Origin: Osmia lignaria lignaria
Taxonomy: Eukaryota; Arthropoda; Insecta; Hymenoptera; Megachilidae
DNA: 64,000 nucleotides
Assembly (NCBI RefSeq): GCF_051020975.1
Contig: NC_135034.1
Coordinates: 8,060,001 to 8,124,000, forward strand
Direction: 5' to 3'
Positions within the stretch are counted from its first letter, which is position 1. Each line of letters starts with the position of its first letter. A program made the position numbers and the translations under genes. Below, one piece after another: positions 1 through 11,480 of this stretch. The notes beneath the pieces were generated by a model. That model saw only the letters and a list, made by a program, of their open reading frames with translations. It did not search any database and was not told the DNA's origin.

Positions 1-798
1 AACTCCAGTGTCGACGATGCATCGATTGTTTCGATATCTAATAGAACTCGTAGAAGTACTTCTTCCATATCATCGCCATTCAAGATAAAACATAAAATTT
101 TATTTACGGGTATACCAGCTACCGATTACAGAAGGTTATTAACAAAATTGGGTAAGTATTGACTTATACATACAGGTTTTAAAATGCAATTTTATTAATG
201 TTTTTTTCTTGCAGGTGCGTCTCAAGTTGAAGATCCAACAAAATGCACAGTATTGGTTACTGACAAAGTTCGACGAACCGTTAAATTTTTATGCGCTTTA
301 GCACAAGCTGTGCCAATAGTTTCGGTCGATTGGTTAATTGAAAGTGAAAAAGTTGGACACTTCATAGATCTAGAAAATTATATATTGAAAGATCCTGCCG
401 CAGAAGCTACATTTGGTTTCAGACTAAGAAGCAGCTGGGAAAAAGCGAAACAGGATAAACTTCTTGAGGGTTACAGTATTGTATTGACACCGAACGTGGC
501 ACCGCCACCTCTACCAGATTTAAAAAGTAAGCCTTCATAATTAAAATATTTTAAATTTCGTTATAGAAATAATTTATCGTTTACAGGCATAATTGTTTCA
601 TGCGGTGGTAAAGCTTTGATGCGACCACCGACATCTTGGCCTCGGAAAGCGGTGATCATTTCCCGCGAAGAAGATTTAATAAACGCAAAGAAATTTGCTG
701 CCAAAGCACCAGAAACTGTCACTATCCAGTCAACAGAATTTATATTAACAGGTATTTTGCAACAAGAATTGAATTTCGTTAAATACAAGTTAACGTAA
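1..798 (+). CDS. MDC1: MDC1/mu2-like mediator of DNA damage checkpoint, C-terminal tandem BRCT (5' partial)
   Basis: Last 224 codons of a larger gene, read in frame 1 from base 1 through exons 1-151, 215-526 and 587-798 (TAA). Introns 152-214 and 527-586 have GT-AG ends and the phases match. The first ~30 residues are a Ser/Thr/Arg-rich linker. BRCT repeat 1 starts at KILFTG, with the Thr-Gly pair and the downstream RRTVKFL Lys that in vertebrate MDC1 hold the phosphoserine of gamma-H2AX. The linker LLEGY..VTPNVAPPP and the second repeat (IIVSCGGKAL ... STEFILTGIL) follow the MDC1 pattern more closely than that of PTIP/PAXIP1, the other candidate family. Expected role: binding of phosphorylated H2A variants at DNA breaks in the nucleus and recruitment of repair factors. 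The 5' part lies outside the window. Confidence 0.88.
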
Positions 799-871
799 AT
801 TCTACTTTGTATATATCGGAGTTTATACATATTTCTTATTTTTCCATAAATGTAAAAGTGAAGTAAATTAC

Positions 872-877
872 AATAAA
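872..877 (+). terminator. Poly(A) signal for the MDC1-like gene
   Basis: AATAAA 74 bases after the main stop codon, in AT-rich 3' sequence. Confidence 0.6.
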
Positions 878-946
878 CGTAATTTTCTGTTCGTATAAAA
901 TTTATTTTATACCTACTATTTACAAATATATACGAAATGTTTTCAG

Positions 947-990
947 AGAAACTGTACAATCTGAACTTCGAATTCTATATGCTGAAATAA
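947..990 (+). CDS. Possible alternative last exon of the MDC1-like gene
   Basis: A second donor lies inside the last MDC1 exon after TTAACAG (gt at 756). It joins in phase to an acceptor tttcag at 941-946, giving an alternative C-terminus EKLYNLNFEFYMLK and a stop at 988-990. This tail resembles the standard one, GILQQELNFVKYKLT, sharing L..LNF..Y.L, which chance would not readily give. An AATAAA overlaps the stop (986-991). The alternative is that the similarity is accidental in AT-rich 3' sequence. Confidence 0.35.
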
Positions 991-999
991 ACAGAGAAA

Positions 1000-2125
1000 A
1001 GTTTCTTATTGTAAATTGGATACTTCATTTCCAGCATACCAAGCACCATTACAGGGACCATACAATGATAAATATTTTCATTACTGATTATAAACTTTAT
1101 TCATCAGAATTACGTACAGATTTTCAACCCGATACTTTCAACTTTTAAACAAACTAAAAAAAAACTTATCAAATTAAATGGAAACCTTTTCAACATACTT
1201 GACAAAAAAATGCATTTTTTAAATATTGAACTTCTTTCGTCAAATTACCGAACTTAGCAAACTGCTTTCATACCAATGGAATATTTTTAATTGGATGTTC
1301 AATATCTACAAGTTTTACGTGTAAGTCCAATACGAATATTACCAGATATATCCTAACATGACGAAAACTACAGACTCAAGTAACTCTGTATCAAGAGCAG
1401 TCCTACCTAAGTATATGTTTGGATAATCTATAAATGGTGATATGACTAAATGACGATTACAAGATGCAGTAAACATTTATTATCCCATGTGTACTAATCT
1501 TATTCTAAGTGAGAATCTATGTTCAGCGAGTAAATGCATTGCCGAAGATAAGAGATAAAAAAAAAACTGTTATGTGTATATTCCAGTATCTTCAAGAGAG
1601 ATTATGGTTTGTCAGAGTTGACAAATGTTCTTTCTAGAAGTATGGACAGGAAAGCCCAAGGTCCTGGAACAGAAATACACAACACAATGAAACAATGAGA
1701 AAAAAAAATTGTCTATAATTAGTTTGATATCAAAGAATGATCTAATTATGTACTTTGAGATACTACATGTGTTAACACAATCAGTTATATTCTTTTCTAC
1801 GTTTATCGCATTGTACACAAATCGAAAGCAACAAGTGTTCAAGAAATGAGTCATCTACAAAATGGTGGCGCAGCGATAAAAAAAACAATAACAATGCTAA
1901 GGACGACTTTCTATAACGGTAAAATAAAAAAACAAAAACTGATGGACGACTGAAATTTAAGTTCACCGATTAATGCTCAATTAAGAGATATACGGGTTCA
2001 CCTGCACGTAGCAGGAACATCAAAAATATAAACGCGCAAAAACCCGGCCAAGGTTGCCGACTATCCCGGCTGCGCTTCAATCAATAACGCGTAATACAAT
2101 ATAAATGTTGAAAATTATGTTGTAG
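1000..2125. other. Intergenic stretch between MDC1-like and NUPR1-like genes
   Basis: AT-rich and without splice-consistent coding sequence. Both flanking genes end toward it (convergent 3' ends), so it probably holds only 3' ends. Short open frames here are AT-rich noise. A small GC-rich patch lies at about 2,040-2,095. Confidence 0.6.
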
Positions 2126-2131
2126 TTTATT
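2126..2131 (-). terminator. Poly(A) signal for the NUPR1-like gene
   Basis: AATAAA on the minus strand (TTTATT on plus), 28 bases after the stop codon of the NUPR1-like gene. Confidence 0.6.
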
Positions 2132-2158
2132 GAATAATTCTTTTTTTTTTCTTACAGT

Positions 2159-2416
2159 TTATGCTTTGGTTTTTCCTTCATCACGATGCTGGTGCTGATG
2201 GTGTCGTTTGTGCTCGGAATTCATCAGTTTAGTCATGATCTTTCTAGAATGGCCGCACGGGTCAAAGTGATTTGTGTGAGTAAGGGCTTCCCGTTTACTC
2301 CGTTGTTTACCGCTATGCCCGGTGAAAATATGCTTGTCGTAATCGTAGTTGAAATGCTCGTATTCGTCAACGACGTACTCATCCGACATTGCTTCCGGGT
2401 CGTTAAGCTTGTTCAT
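2159..2416 (-). CDS. Nupr1: NUPR1-like small stress-response nuclear protein
   Basis: Intronless frame of 85 codons plus stop. The C-terminal half carries the NUPR1/p8 family signature: KQRSKREA, then HTNHFDPCGHSRKIMTKLMNSE, a basic helix-forming segment that matches the RTKREA..NTN..PGGHERKLVTKLQNSE block of vertebrate NUPR1. The N-terminal half is acidic and rich in Tyr/Asp. The tail is rich in His and Gln. The family consists of small, largely disordered, stress-induced chromatin-associated proteins. I chose the first ATG downstream of the TATA box (2,416). An internal ATG (MSDEY, 2,389) would give 76 residues and fits the family length equally well. A plus-strand frame over 2,186-2,659 is only its antisense shadow. 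Confidence 0.85.
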   Translation of the reverse strand: MNKLNDPEAMSDEYVVDEYEHFNYDYDKHIFTGHSGKQRSKREALTHTNHFDPCGHSRKIMTKLMNSEHKRHHQHQHRDEGKTKA

Positions 2417-2494
2417 GAGGTAATACAATGTAATTTGCGTATTCACTCACTTGCGAACGAAATAGTCTCTTTTCTTGCGTTTTTGTTTCAATAC

Positions 2495-2557
2495 TGCTCC
2501 GATGCGCCCGGCTGCAGCTCCTTATATAGTTTGATTGAGGTAACTTGCGCATGCCCA
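2495..2557 (-). promoter_or_regulatory. Core promoter of the NUPR1-like gene: TATA box and NRF1-like site
   Basis: On the minus strand a TATATAAG box lies at 2,528-2,521, about 105 bases upstream of the chosen ATG. An NRF1-like GCATGCGCAA lies just upstream, within 2,545-2,557. A start site near 2,495 is inferred from the usual ~30-base spacing. A strong TATA box fits an inducible stress gene. Confidence 0.55.
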
Positions 2558-2559
2558 GT

Positions 2560-4335
2560 ATCCAGTGATGTCTTTAGTATTTTGAACACCTGCTATAAAA
2601 ATTGTTTTAACACCGTAGATTCCTTTATTGCTTCGTTAAATAAGATAAAACAGCTTTAGTATGACTCTTTCCGAACAAAGATAATTCATTTCAATACCTC
2701 ACAAAGGTACAAATGTAAATAATTAATGAAATTTTAATCAGAACATATATGACCGAGAATGTACTGGAACTGAAAATTTTCTAGAAGATAGAACAATCGT
2801 ACGATTAACGTTATTAGGTTTTGTTTCACGTGTACATATTATGCAATTCAATGGAAATCAATCAGGAGAATCTAACATAATTTGGTAAATATTTATATAT
2901 GTCTAAAGTGTATTATTTATGTTGTGTTGACAGCCCTGATAGCGTGATATTTCCATTTAGTAACTGCGTATATGCATACTGCAATATTGCACAGGTTATC
3001 TGTAACTTCAAACAATTTTGATTAATTTTATGCAACATTTTTCAAATATCGAAGTTTTACATGTGTCATTGCTAAAAATAACATATATATATATATATGG
3101 ATAATGGATAAGCCTTGTATGTATTACTGTCACACAGCATTGTTCGTATATTTGTCAACATACAGTTGGATTTACTACGCATGCGCAATCGTCTCAAGGC
3201 ATTGACTTCTAGAAGGCTCCATACTCATCGTAAGCAGAACGTTGGCGAATATTTTGTAGGTATCTATCATTTGATACGTGCAACAGTGCACGCAAAATGA
3301 GGCGCCAAAATATCTATGCTGGACGAGGTTAAAATTACTCGATTACCAAACGCGTCAGTGATATCGTTCAGTACGAATCTAGTGTGAAACAAACAATGAT
3401 ACGCGAATGAAGACGTAGTTAGGTTTAATGAAATTCAGGTTAACCAGATTCGTATCTTTCGAATTACGCATGTCTGTATTCAAGTATGGACATGCTCTAA
3501 TTAATAACTATCAGATGCTAATTAAGCTTCCCACGTAAAAACAAATCTACTGATCGTGTATGTACGTTGATCAGTAGTGTTTATTCACGTCCAGAGCTTC
3601 TGAATCGTGTTTACTACGATCATATTACATTTTATACTTTGTTTCATCAACAAACAGTACAGTAGCTGCTTTATAATTAATTTGAATCAAGAATAGATTC
3701 AATAAATCAATGGTACTGTATTAATGTTAAGAAAATGGTGCTATAAGTGCCATCTAACGAGAGAACAACATATGTAAATGATTTCTTTGCTTTATCGGAA
3801 CAAGTAGAATGTTCTTGTGGCAGCATTATTGAAGCCAATTAACAAAAGAAATTTCATTTTTCTTGTCTAAAACAAGGATCTTATGAGATAAAGCTTACTA
3901 ACGAGTTCAAAGAATACATCTCTCTTTTAAAAAAGACCGCCACAATCCTGAGCCGTTAGAGACGCCTAGCGGCAGCATAGCGAAACTACAGTTCTTGAGT
4001 TTTTTAACTTGCTGAACCTCGTGAAAAAATCTGTATTGATAATATCCATTAAATTGTGGTATTAAAGTGAATTTGATGTGTTAAAAGTGATAAAAATGTA
4101 GAGGTATGTGTCTGCGTCTTGCACAGTAATTATGAAACGTTCTACTCGTTTTAATTAAGGACAAAAACTATTTTATGAAAAAATTAGCATTATCGACACT
4201 CTCCGTTAGGCGGCGTGCATAGTATTCCTTTCAAACTGCGCAATGATAAATTTAAAAACACATTTAAAAAATCCTATTACATCATTATTATCAAATTTCA
4301 GCAAGGCAGAACGAAGTTGAATAATATATTGAAGA
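2560..4335. other. Intergenic region upstream of NUPR1-like gene and of the interleaved plus-strand gene
   Basis: No coding sequence that I can support. It holds an (AT)n run at 3,083-3,098 and a near-perfect NRF1 palindrome ACGCATGCGCAAT at 3,177-3,189. Short motifs of the kind CCATCTAACG (about 3,748-3,760) and CGCCTAGCGGCAG (about 3,963-3,975) resemble weak CTCF cores. The two flanking genes diverge from here, so it probably serves as a shared promoter region. Confidence 0.45.
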
Positions 4336-7300
4336 ATGCCTCGACCCCTAATGAATCAGTCCTTGCAAACACTGGAGTTGGAGAACCGAAATTTCTTTTA
4401 CGAAAGTCATCGACAATATGCATCATGGCAAAAGCTAAACACAGGTAATTTTCTTTATGGTTATAGTAGGTCCAAAAATATTTCTCTTTTGTTTAAAGTA
4501 CGATGTTAATGTTTATATTAAATACACGATATATTCAAGGAAGAAAAATTGATATTTTTAAATCTGCAAATTGATAAACTCTTAGTCGGATACTTTTATG
4601 ACTAGTTAATGGTAGAACGTTCACGAATACATTTCCGATCGATAATACCGGTCAAACCGTTCTCTTACATCGAAATTGTTCTTTCGATCAATAATCCGTG
4701 GCCCAACGTTTCCATTATGCTCAGAAAACGGAAGTAACATTTGAATCGTGTATTTAATAAATTTTATACCACTGAACTGAATCAAAATAAACGAATGTAA
4801 TGAGATAACGTGGAAAATTTTTATTGAAGTTCATAATCGCACAATTATTCAATACATAAACCTTTAAAACACACGAACGTCAAATGTTGATTAAAAGTTT
4901 CTCGAAGAATCGAATGATATTTATGACTTACTGCCGTCGTAACTGCTTAACAACTACTTCAATAATGGAAGATGTTTAGCTAAAATCAATAATTCCCGCG
5001 AACATACATTCAATTGACTCCGTAGACGTCACCGCCTTTGCGGAAGTCCGCGTTCGCGTAGACGGTCGTGTCGTTGTTAACAAAAATCACACACGCCACA
5101 CTGCCGCGAACCCTGTAACGAGCAGTTTTATGGCCGATTTTCTTTAAACCATCGATTACTTGCTTTGGCACGCCATATTCGTACATCATCTCGGATGGGT
5201 ACAGCTGATGATGTATTCTGGGAGCGTCCACCGCTTCCTTCACCGTTTGTCCCATCCAAATGATTTTCGCCACTATCTGAAATCGTGATCCATCAATGAA
5301 ATACCTTTCCAACGGACGGTTAACCATTTCATTGTCGGAGATCCTGAGACGGAATATTTTTGATACCGAAGTACAATGGTGGAATACTAACTTGAGACAC
5401 TGCCGTGGTGATCTTAGTGCCACCGGATGCACCGATCACCATTTTCACGTCTCCGTCCGAATCTACCAGGATGGAAGGTACCATCGACGACAAAGGTCGT
5501 TTCCCAGGGGCGATGTAATTATTCGGACTGGGAGGTATACCGAAATAACTTATCGTCGATGGTATACCGAAATCATTCATCGCGTTGTTTAATAATATTC
5601 CAGTGGTATCGCTAATTACCCCACTTCCAAAGCTGAAAAATAAATAATTGTTTTCCATAGAATCTTCCGACTAATAATGTTAGCTCTCTTCTTCTTCCAT
5701 GGTTGGTAGAAAATGAAACGTACTAAAAATTAATGGTACTAGTAGCTGACACTGCATCTCCATTGGGTGCCAATACTGAAACATGGGCAGTTCCTTGATC
5801 TTTCGCGCTGTTCAAAGTAACAGCTCCATAATGAGCTGGATCGTCCCATGTTTTGTTATCGTCGATCTTCATTCGAGTTTCGTGAGCGTGTCTCCTCGAG
5901 GTTAAATTCCTTGTTAACTGAAAGAAAAGAATTCGATGGTAAGAATAGGATAATTATGTATTGAGACACCTGGATGTAGAGACATTGTTGTGCTAATTCT
6001 TTACTAACTTCTTCCATGTCGACAAATTCTTTGTCAGCCATATCGTTTCTCAACGCGTAAGCATATTTGAAACTTTCTATCATTCGATGATAAGTAAGAA
6101 TGGTCTGGTTTTGATCAGCTATGCTGTCAGGATTAAAATGATATTCGTCTAAAATGTTTAAAATATACGAGAAGAGAGCTCCACTAGCTGGCAATCCAAC
6201 AGTGTAAACCTTTATTCCATTAGAGAGATTCGTTTGAAGGGGTTCATCCCACGTAGCTCTAAAAATAAATGAAATTTAACGTGTAGTCATTTCTGGTGCT
6301 TATTTAATTTAATAATAAACACCTGTAACTGTTCAAGTCCTTCATCGTTATTATCGCTCCTTTTTCTTGCAAATCTTGCACAAGTAACTTGCCCAAGGTA
6401 CCATTGTACAATTCCGAGGCACCCTTCTCCGCAATCACTCTCAATGTTTTACAAAGTACCTTTGGTTTAATGATGGTACCCGGTTTGTAAAAATCATCGG
6501 TCTTCGGATCGACAAACAGTTCTCTAAGAATCAGAGAAAATACAGATTGTAATAAACGAATAATTATATAAAATATATTTCTTCGCTTATGTTTACTTTA
6601 ATACACGATCGTTGTAAATATTCTTCGCATTGAATCTGAACCCAGCGTGTTGGATTTTTGTTAAATTATATCCTTCTTCGCAAAGTTCGATCGATGGTCT
6701 GAACAAATCGGCCCATGGTAATTTACCAAAACGTTTGTGAGCCTCCCAATATCCGGCCAATTCTCCAGGAACAGCAATGGCCAATGGACCTGATTGTCAG
6801 TAAATAATTTTTACGGATAGTTGATTAATTCGATTAAAAGTGAAAGGGGAAAGTAGTAAGTTTACCGGAAAAGGATGCATCTCTTGGTTTTCCTTCGTAC
6901 ATCGTGGCATTGGCTGCTAAGGGTGCACGGTCTCTTGCAGTTAACGTGTACGCACGTCTGCTCGCTTTATCATAAATTGTCATAAAAAATCCGCCTCCAA
7001 TGCCCATGCTTTGCATATTCACGAGACCGTTGCAAATCATCGCTGCTATCGCGGCATCCACAGCCGAGCCATTTTTCTCTAAAATCGACCTGCGGAACGA
7101 TGGTTATACAATCGCATTTTAATTCGTTTTAAAATAAGGTTTACAGTGGGATTTTTGTTCTGTATACTCGTATGCCTTGATGCTAAAAATATGATGTTAC
7201 GTACTTGCCGACAACGGCACATGGGGCACCATCTGCGCAAACGGCTCCACGTTTAAAAGTTCTTAATTTACTCGCTGAAGGAGGCAACTCTGCTTCTGGA

Positions 7301-8267
7301 TCCGGTGGTACTTCTTCATTTTCTTGAATTTCTACGTCTCTGTTCGATCCATAGACAGTGCAGATCGCTATTATCGCTAGGATCACTGTTGCTAATACTA
7401 TGCTGCCGATTACAATTACCTTTGTGTTTATATATGACCTGAAAATCAAAAGTCGCCCGATGATAAAAATGATCCTAAACAAAGATTGTGGTATGTGTAA
7501 GATTTTACGATTGATGCGCAAACATTAAACTGAAACAGTTGCTCCGAATGTTTTTAACTTTACACGGATATTTGTGTTCGGGGAAGGTTGTTACATAAAA
7601 ATATCAGTGTTTATCAATGAATTTTTGTTTCAGTTCCTGGTACCACCATCAAATTGGTTGTGGATGAAGCAGCAAACAAGTTGTGGCTCACTTGAAAAAT
7701 AATCCTTCTGGTAAGTTTACTTTCAAATACTTTCATTCATGTTTAACTGTCTTAAAATATAACTTTTGTTCATTTTTGTGCAGGAACATGGAATCAACGA
7801 TGATTCGGGAAAACTGGGAAAAATACTGCATGATCTGAAAGTGATAGAAGAAACACTGTCGTCGTGTGGTAAGTACACTTCATTTCTAATCTGCGGTTTA
7901 AGATTAATCAGTTAATTAGATTAACTGAAAGAAAGCTTTATAAACAATCGTATACCCATTCAGTTTTAATAGTGGTTTAATATCTACGATTTTAACAGCT
8001 GAGATATGAATTATTTAAATACGATATTCAATTGAATATGCTATTCGTATGGGTAACTTAATATGTCGTCTACGAAATTCTGCATGTGTCCTTGTACGTA
8101 TCTTGCATGCATATGTTCTTTCTATTCACACATGTACAGTTTCGAGCAAAGTAAGCTATCCCAGGGAAAATGATGGTAGAGGCTGTAGAGGAAATAGGAA
8201 TTCTCCGAATTTTAATTTTGAAGTCATTAATATTCAGAGTAATTTAGAAAATCATTTTTACGCCTAA
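4336..8267 (+). CDS. Four-exon plus-strand gene of unknown family with an in-frame TGA
   Basis: Exons 4,336-4,444, 7,634-7,710, 7,784-7,868 and 8,140-8,267 have good acceptors (tttcag, gtgcag, gtacag) and donors (gtaatt, gtaag, gtaagt). Together they give 399 bases in one continuous phase, MPRPLMNQSLQTLELENR to ENHFYA-stop. Codon 57 (7,693-7,695) is TGA. Before it the product would be a 56-residue peptide. After it the frame stays open for 75 codons across two splice junctions but contains no Met, so it cannot start on its own. Exon 3 looks like a charged helix (GKLGKILHDLKVIEETL). Exons 2-4 lie antisense inside intron 1 of the gamma-glutamyltransferase gene, while exon 1 lies beyond that gene's 3' end. 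I do not recognise the family. Readthrough, an unseen alternative exon, a nonsense allele or a base error could explain the TGA. Confidence 0.5.
4820..4825 (-). terminator. Poly(A) signal for gamma-glutamyltransferase
   Basis: AATAAA on the minus strand, 184 bases beyond the stop codon at 5,010. Confidence 0.5.
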
Positions 8268-8603
8268 TTGCCCTTTTCCCCTGAGAAAGTGTACAATGCT
8301 CGGTTCTGTACCAATGAGTACCTAGTCTACCCATCAAGTTTTACATATACTTTAATTGCAAATAAAACGCCGTTTTGATATTAAAATTGGCGGCAACCTG
8401 CGCATAAGGGGGACTCACTTGTCGAGAATTAGTCTTGGAAATAATCCTCTCGTCTTACGATGAGGCGAATACGAGCGCAAGAGTCGAGCGGTTCCGACCT
8501 CGTCCGAATCAAGGAAATTTCGTTTATCGTTGTTATAGTACTGATGTAGATCATCGGTAATGGCATAAGCTGAACTGTTGCTAGACGACGGCGAGGACGT
8601 CAT
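5010..8603 (-). CDS. Gamma-glutamyltransferase (gamma-glutamyl transpeptidase), type II membrane enzyme
   Basis: Nine exons: 8603-8419, 7438-7205, 7089-6866, 6789-6597, 6523-6323, 6258-5970, 5917-5724, 5632-5392, 5276-5010. They total 2,028 bases, 675 aa. The enzyme breaks the gamma-glutamyl bond of glutathione and its conjugates outside the cell. A Ser-rich cytoplasmic tail (1-67) precedes one membrane segment (about 68-91). Then come K-S-ILEKNGSAVDAAIAAM, SMGIGGGFF, and ARDRAP with the substrate-carboxylate Arg (about 192). Family position GTAHVSV supplies the Thr (about 485) that both cuts the precursor into two subunits and acts as nucleophile. NDF (Asp about 527), RPLSSMVPSI (Ser 555-556) and GASGG (574-578) complete the active site. 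All key residues are present. At 675 aa it is longer than the ~570 aa of the human enzyme, mainly because of the N-terminal tail. Confidence 0.93.
8361..8366 (+). terminator. Poly(A) signal for the interleaved plus-strand gene
   Basis: AATAAA 94 bases after the final stop of the four-exon plus-strand gene, still inside intron 1 of the transferase on the other strand. Confidence 0.4.
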
Positions 8604-9060
8604 GTTTTTTCTCTGCTATAAAACGACCCACGATAAAGAAAAACAAGATACATTAAACGAATTTCGTATTCAAACGACGTTACTTCAACGATAATTGTTA
8701 TAAAAATCGTTGTCGAACAAACGGCTATCGCCACCTTTTGACAAGCCGACTAAACGCATAGAGACAGGTATATCGTTAAATGTTTAGTTGTATATTTTCT
8801 CGTACGGTGGGATCACTGAAAGACACTCACTGTAACTGGTCGACGATTTTTCTTGCACCTATTCCGATCTCGTTTTAGGAAAGATTTACGGACCATTTCG
8901 TTCGTACGAACGGTAATAATCGCTGGCCGAAAAGCGTCCGAAACGTTAACCGCATCGTCCCGACATTGAGCAAGTACCAGCTGACCGGCGAAAATCAATC
9001 TGGGCTTGCGCGTTCCTTTCCCGTTCGCGCAATATTCTTCTGGATGTCACAGTCACGTGT
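8604..9060 (-). promoter_or_regulatory. 5' UTR exon and promoter region of gamma-glutamyltransferase
   Basis: An acceptor (ttatagcag, exon from 8,612) lies eight bases before the start codon. A donor CA|gtgagt lies at 8,831-8,825. This implies a 5' UTR exon ending at 8,831. Its start is not visible but is likely in the CpG-containing stretch near 9,000-9,050. Confidence 0.45.
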
Positions 9061-10500
9061 ATACACGCGATTTAAATTAAGCTTCACAGTTATATTGCTT
9101 CTGGTTTTTTTTTTTTTTTTTTTTTTTAAGATAACAATTTGAATTTTCTATGCTTCTGTTTGCAAACTGATGTAAATCCAAAATGAAGTTTCGGTGTTTA
9201 AATACAGAGCGCAGCAGAATACGGGGTATAGGGGTGATTTTATGTCCAAAAATGAGTGAAAAAGAAAGAGTAACATTTTTTCGTTTAAGCTTTTGTTTTT
9301 GAGGAAACCGAATTTGGCAATCAGTGTTGGATTCGTTGAGGTAATAGAATTAGGAACTTCTAAATTTATTTCTACTTTGAAAGAATGGGTTTTGACATGA
9401 ATGTAGTTATAGTATTCTTTTTCAAGAACCTTTCACACCCACTCATAACCTTATTATATGTAGAGCGATAAAAAATTGAATCAGGCTGATTGTCGTAGGT
9501 CAGTGTCGTCCCGTAACAACCTGTGGGAGAAATCTGTGTGAACTGATAACGAGAACGTCACGTTTGATAAACGTCGTTCAGTAGAATATTACATAATTGC
9601 ATCATAGTTTCCTATCTTCTACTTAATCAGAAAAATAGTCTGTCATTACATGAAATAGGCAATATATAATTCAAGGTATTCGAATATTCAAAGAGTTTGT
9701 ATTTTGGATTGAATTTCAAATACTTCAATATTGAAAGGCACATGTCTTAGTGATACATCAGTCATATCACCTAGCGATAAACTACCGATTATCCATGACC
9801 AGTGATTTAGCAATACATGTACTTACATATCTCATACACATAGCATCGATTATGACTTGACTTTTCAAAATATGTGTATTTCAGTATTTGAAATTTATAA
9901 AATATTCCTAGTTTCTTAATTTTCACCACAAAACACTCTATTAGTGAATTCTAGAATGCTATTAATATTTTGGGTGTCAGTCACCTCAGGGTGACGAATA
10001 AACTTCTACGAGGATCTATCGTTCCGGTTATTTAATTATAAGCTGGCCAACAGAAAACACTGAATATCATAAAATTGATATTAATAACAGAATTACTGTT
10101 TAATTTTGTTGCGATTAAAAGGAATGCGGAACTGATACGGTACATGAATATTTAATTGACGAAGTTATATGACCTTTCATGGCATAATAGTATTTCGACG
10201 AAACAATGGAATATACAATTAAGAGGAGTTACATATCTGGGTCGTAGAACGCGCACGGCACTATATGTGTATCGGGAAGTGGCATGCAATTGCGACAATT
10301 TGTAGCGGATATTCGACAATTATCGGAACCGCTAAGCATCGAGCAATCTGATTCAGAAAAGTGTAAACGGATCGAATAATGAAACAACGAGATTCAATTA
10401 ACTTCTTCATTTACTTTCTTAGAATTCACAGCTCTAAACGAAAGGTGTTGTCTTCAGAAAAATAACACCTGTCGCAACAAATGTTATCTGGTTTTATCGT
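9061..10500. other. Non-coding stretch with a poly(T) run
   Basis: A run of about 22 T lies at about 9,106-9,127. Otherwise AT-rich sequence with no gene or repeat that I can support. Confidence 0.5.
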
Positions 10501-10519
10501 TCATCGAGTATTTTCATCA

Positions 10520-11480
10520 TACCTTCGTCTCTTCCGTGACTCTTCGATTTCCGCCAGGCTGTTTCTTCTCGTCATCTTTGCGATCAAACTTTTAAATCAC
10601 AGAGAACTTTTAAACGTACACGTACGACGATCGTCGACCGCCTGTGACCCGAGAATTTGACCGGTACTCGGAGACAAATGATCTCACAGTCAATCGTTCA
10701 TATTCATAAAGATAATCGAGAATGTAAAAATCTTACCGCGCACTCGGTTCTAAATTGAAGTAATTACCCGTTGGAACACCTTCCTTTCAGTGAGTGACGC
10801 GCGCATCAACTCTATCAGATCTTCAACACACTATCGTAATCATAGCCGATTGCGAAACCCAACAGCACCGATTCAAAAGTAATTTTCAGAATATCATCCA
10901 CTGTTACATAAAGTTGATACCTTCTTCGAATCCGATCGCTCCTTCTCGATGTTATCGATCGTTTAATCAATCACGACGTTTCGAAAGTGTAATTAATTCT
11001 TCGTCACCGCGATAAAACTGGAGTAGGATAAAATTTTGAATGATCGAGCGACGATCATTCGAGAAGCCGGCTCCGAAGCATCGAACGTGTCGTCCGGACA
11101 CGAGGTTTATCGTACAGTGGTGAGACCGGATCGCAGCACGCTCGCTTCAACTCTCGACGAAAACATCTCGAAACGTGTTTGCCAGGCTCATGGCCGTGGC
11201 AGAGAAGGGATGGTTGTTTCTTGCCCGCGCGCGGACGAATTTAATTCCCCTTATTTGAATTCTAAACGATAGGGGGAGAAGATCGCGCCGGTCCAGATGA
11301 CTTTCGATACTAAAAGAAGGCCTTGTTTAACGCCGCACACACACTCGAGATGCTTTATCATCGAGCTACGTTGCTTCATCGCCTTTTTCCGCTCGAACTA
11401 TTCGACAACTGCTCCGTTTCTGCCTCGCGTAATTTTAATCGTCGGACGATTAAACGCCCTGGCGCTTCGTTTCTCGCGGA
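10520..11480. promoter_or_regulatory. GC-richer, CpG-containing island, possible promoter or untranslated exon
   Basis: Base composition changes to a CpG-containing stretch with many short overlapping open frames but no family match. Such islands in hymenopteran DNA often mark start sites or conserved regulatory DNA. No TATA box or clear splice donor settles its orientation. Confidence 0.3.

Noticed and set aside
947..1148. Open frame ETVQSELRIL... to TAA at 1,146
   Set aside because: Would be a larger alternative MDC1 end, but the phase from the visible donor does not lead into this frame.
2186..2659. 157-codon plus-strand open frame
   Set aside because: Antisense to the NUPR1-like gene and its promoter; its amino-acid sequence has no family features.
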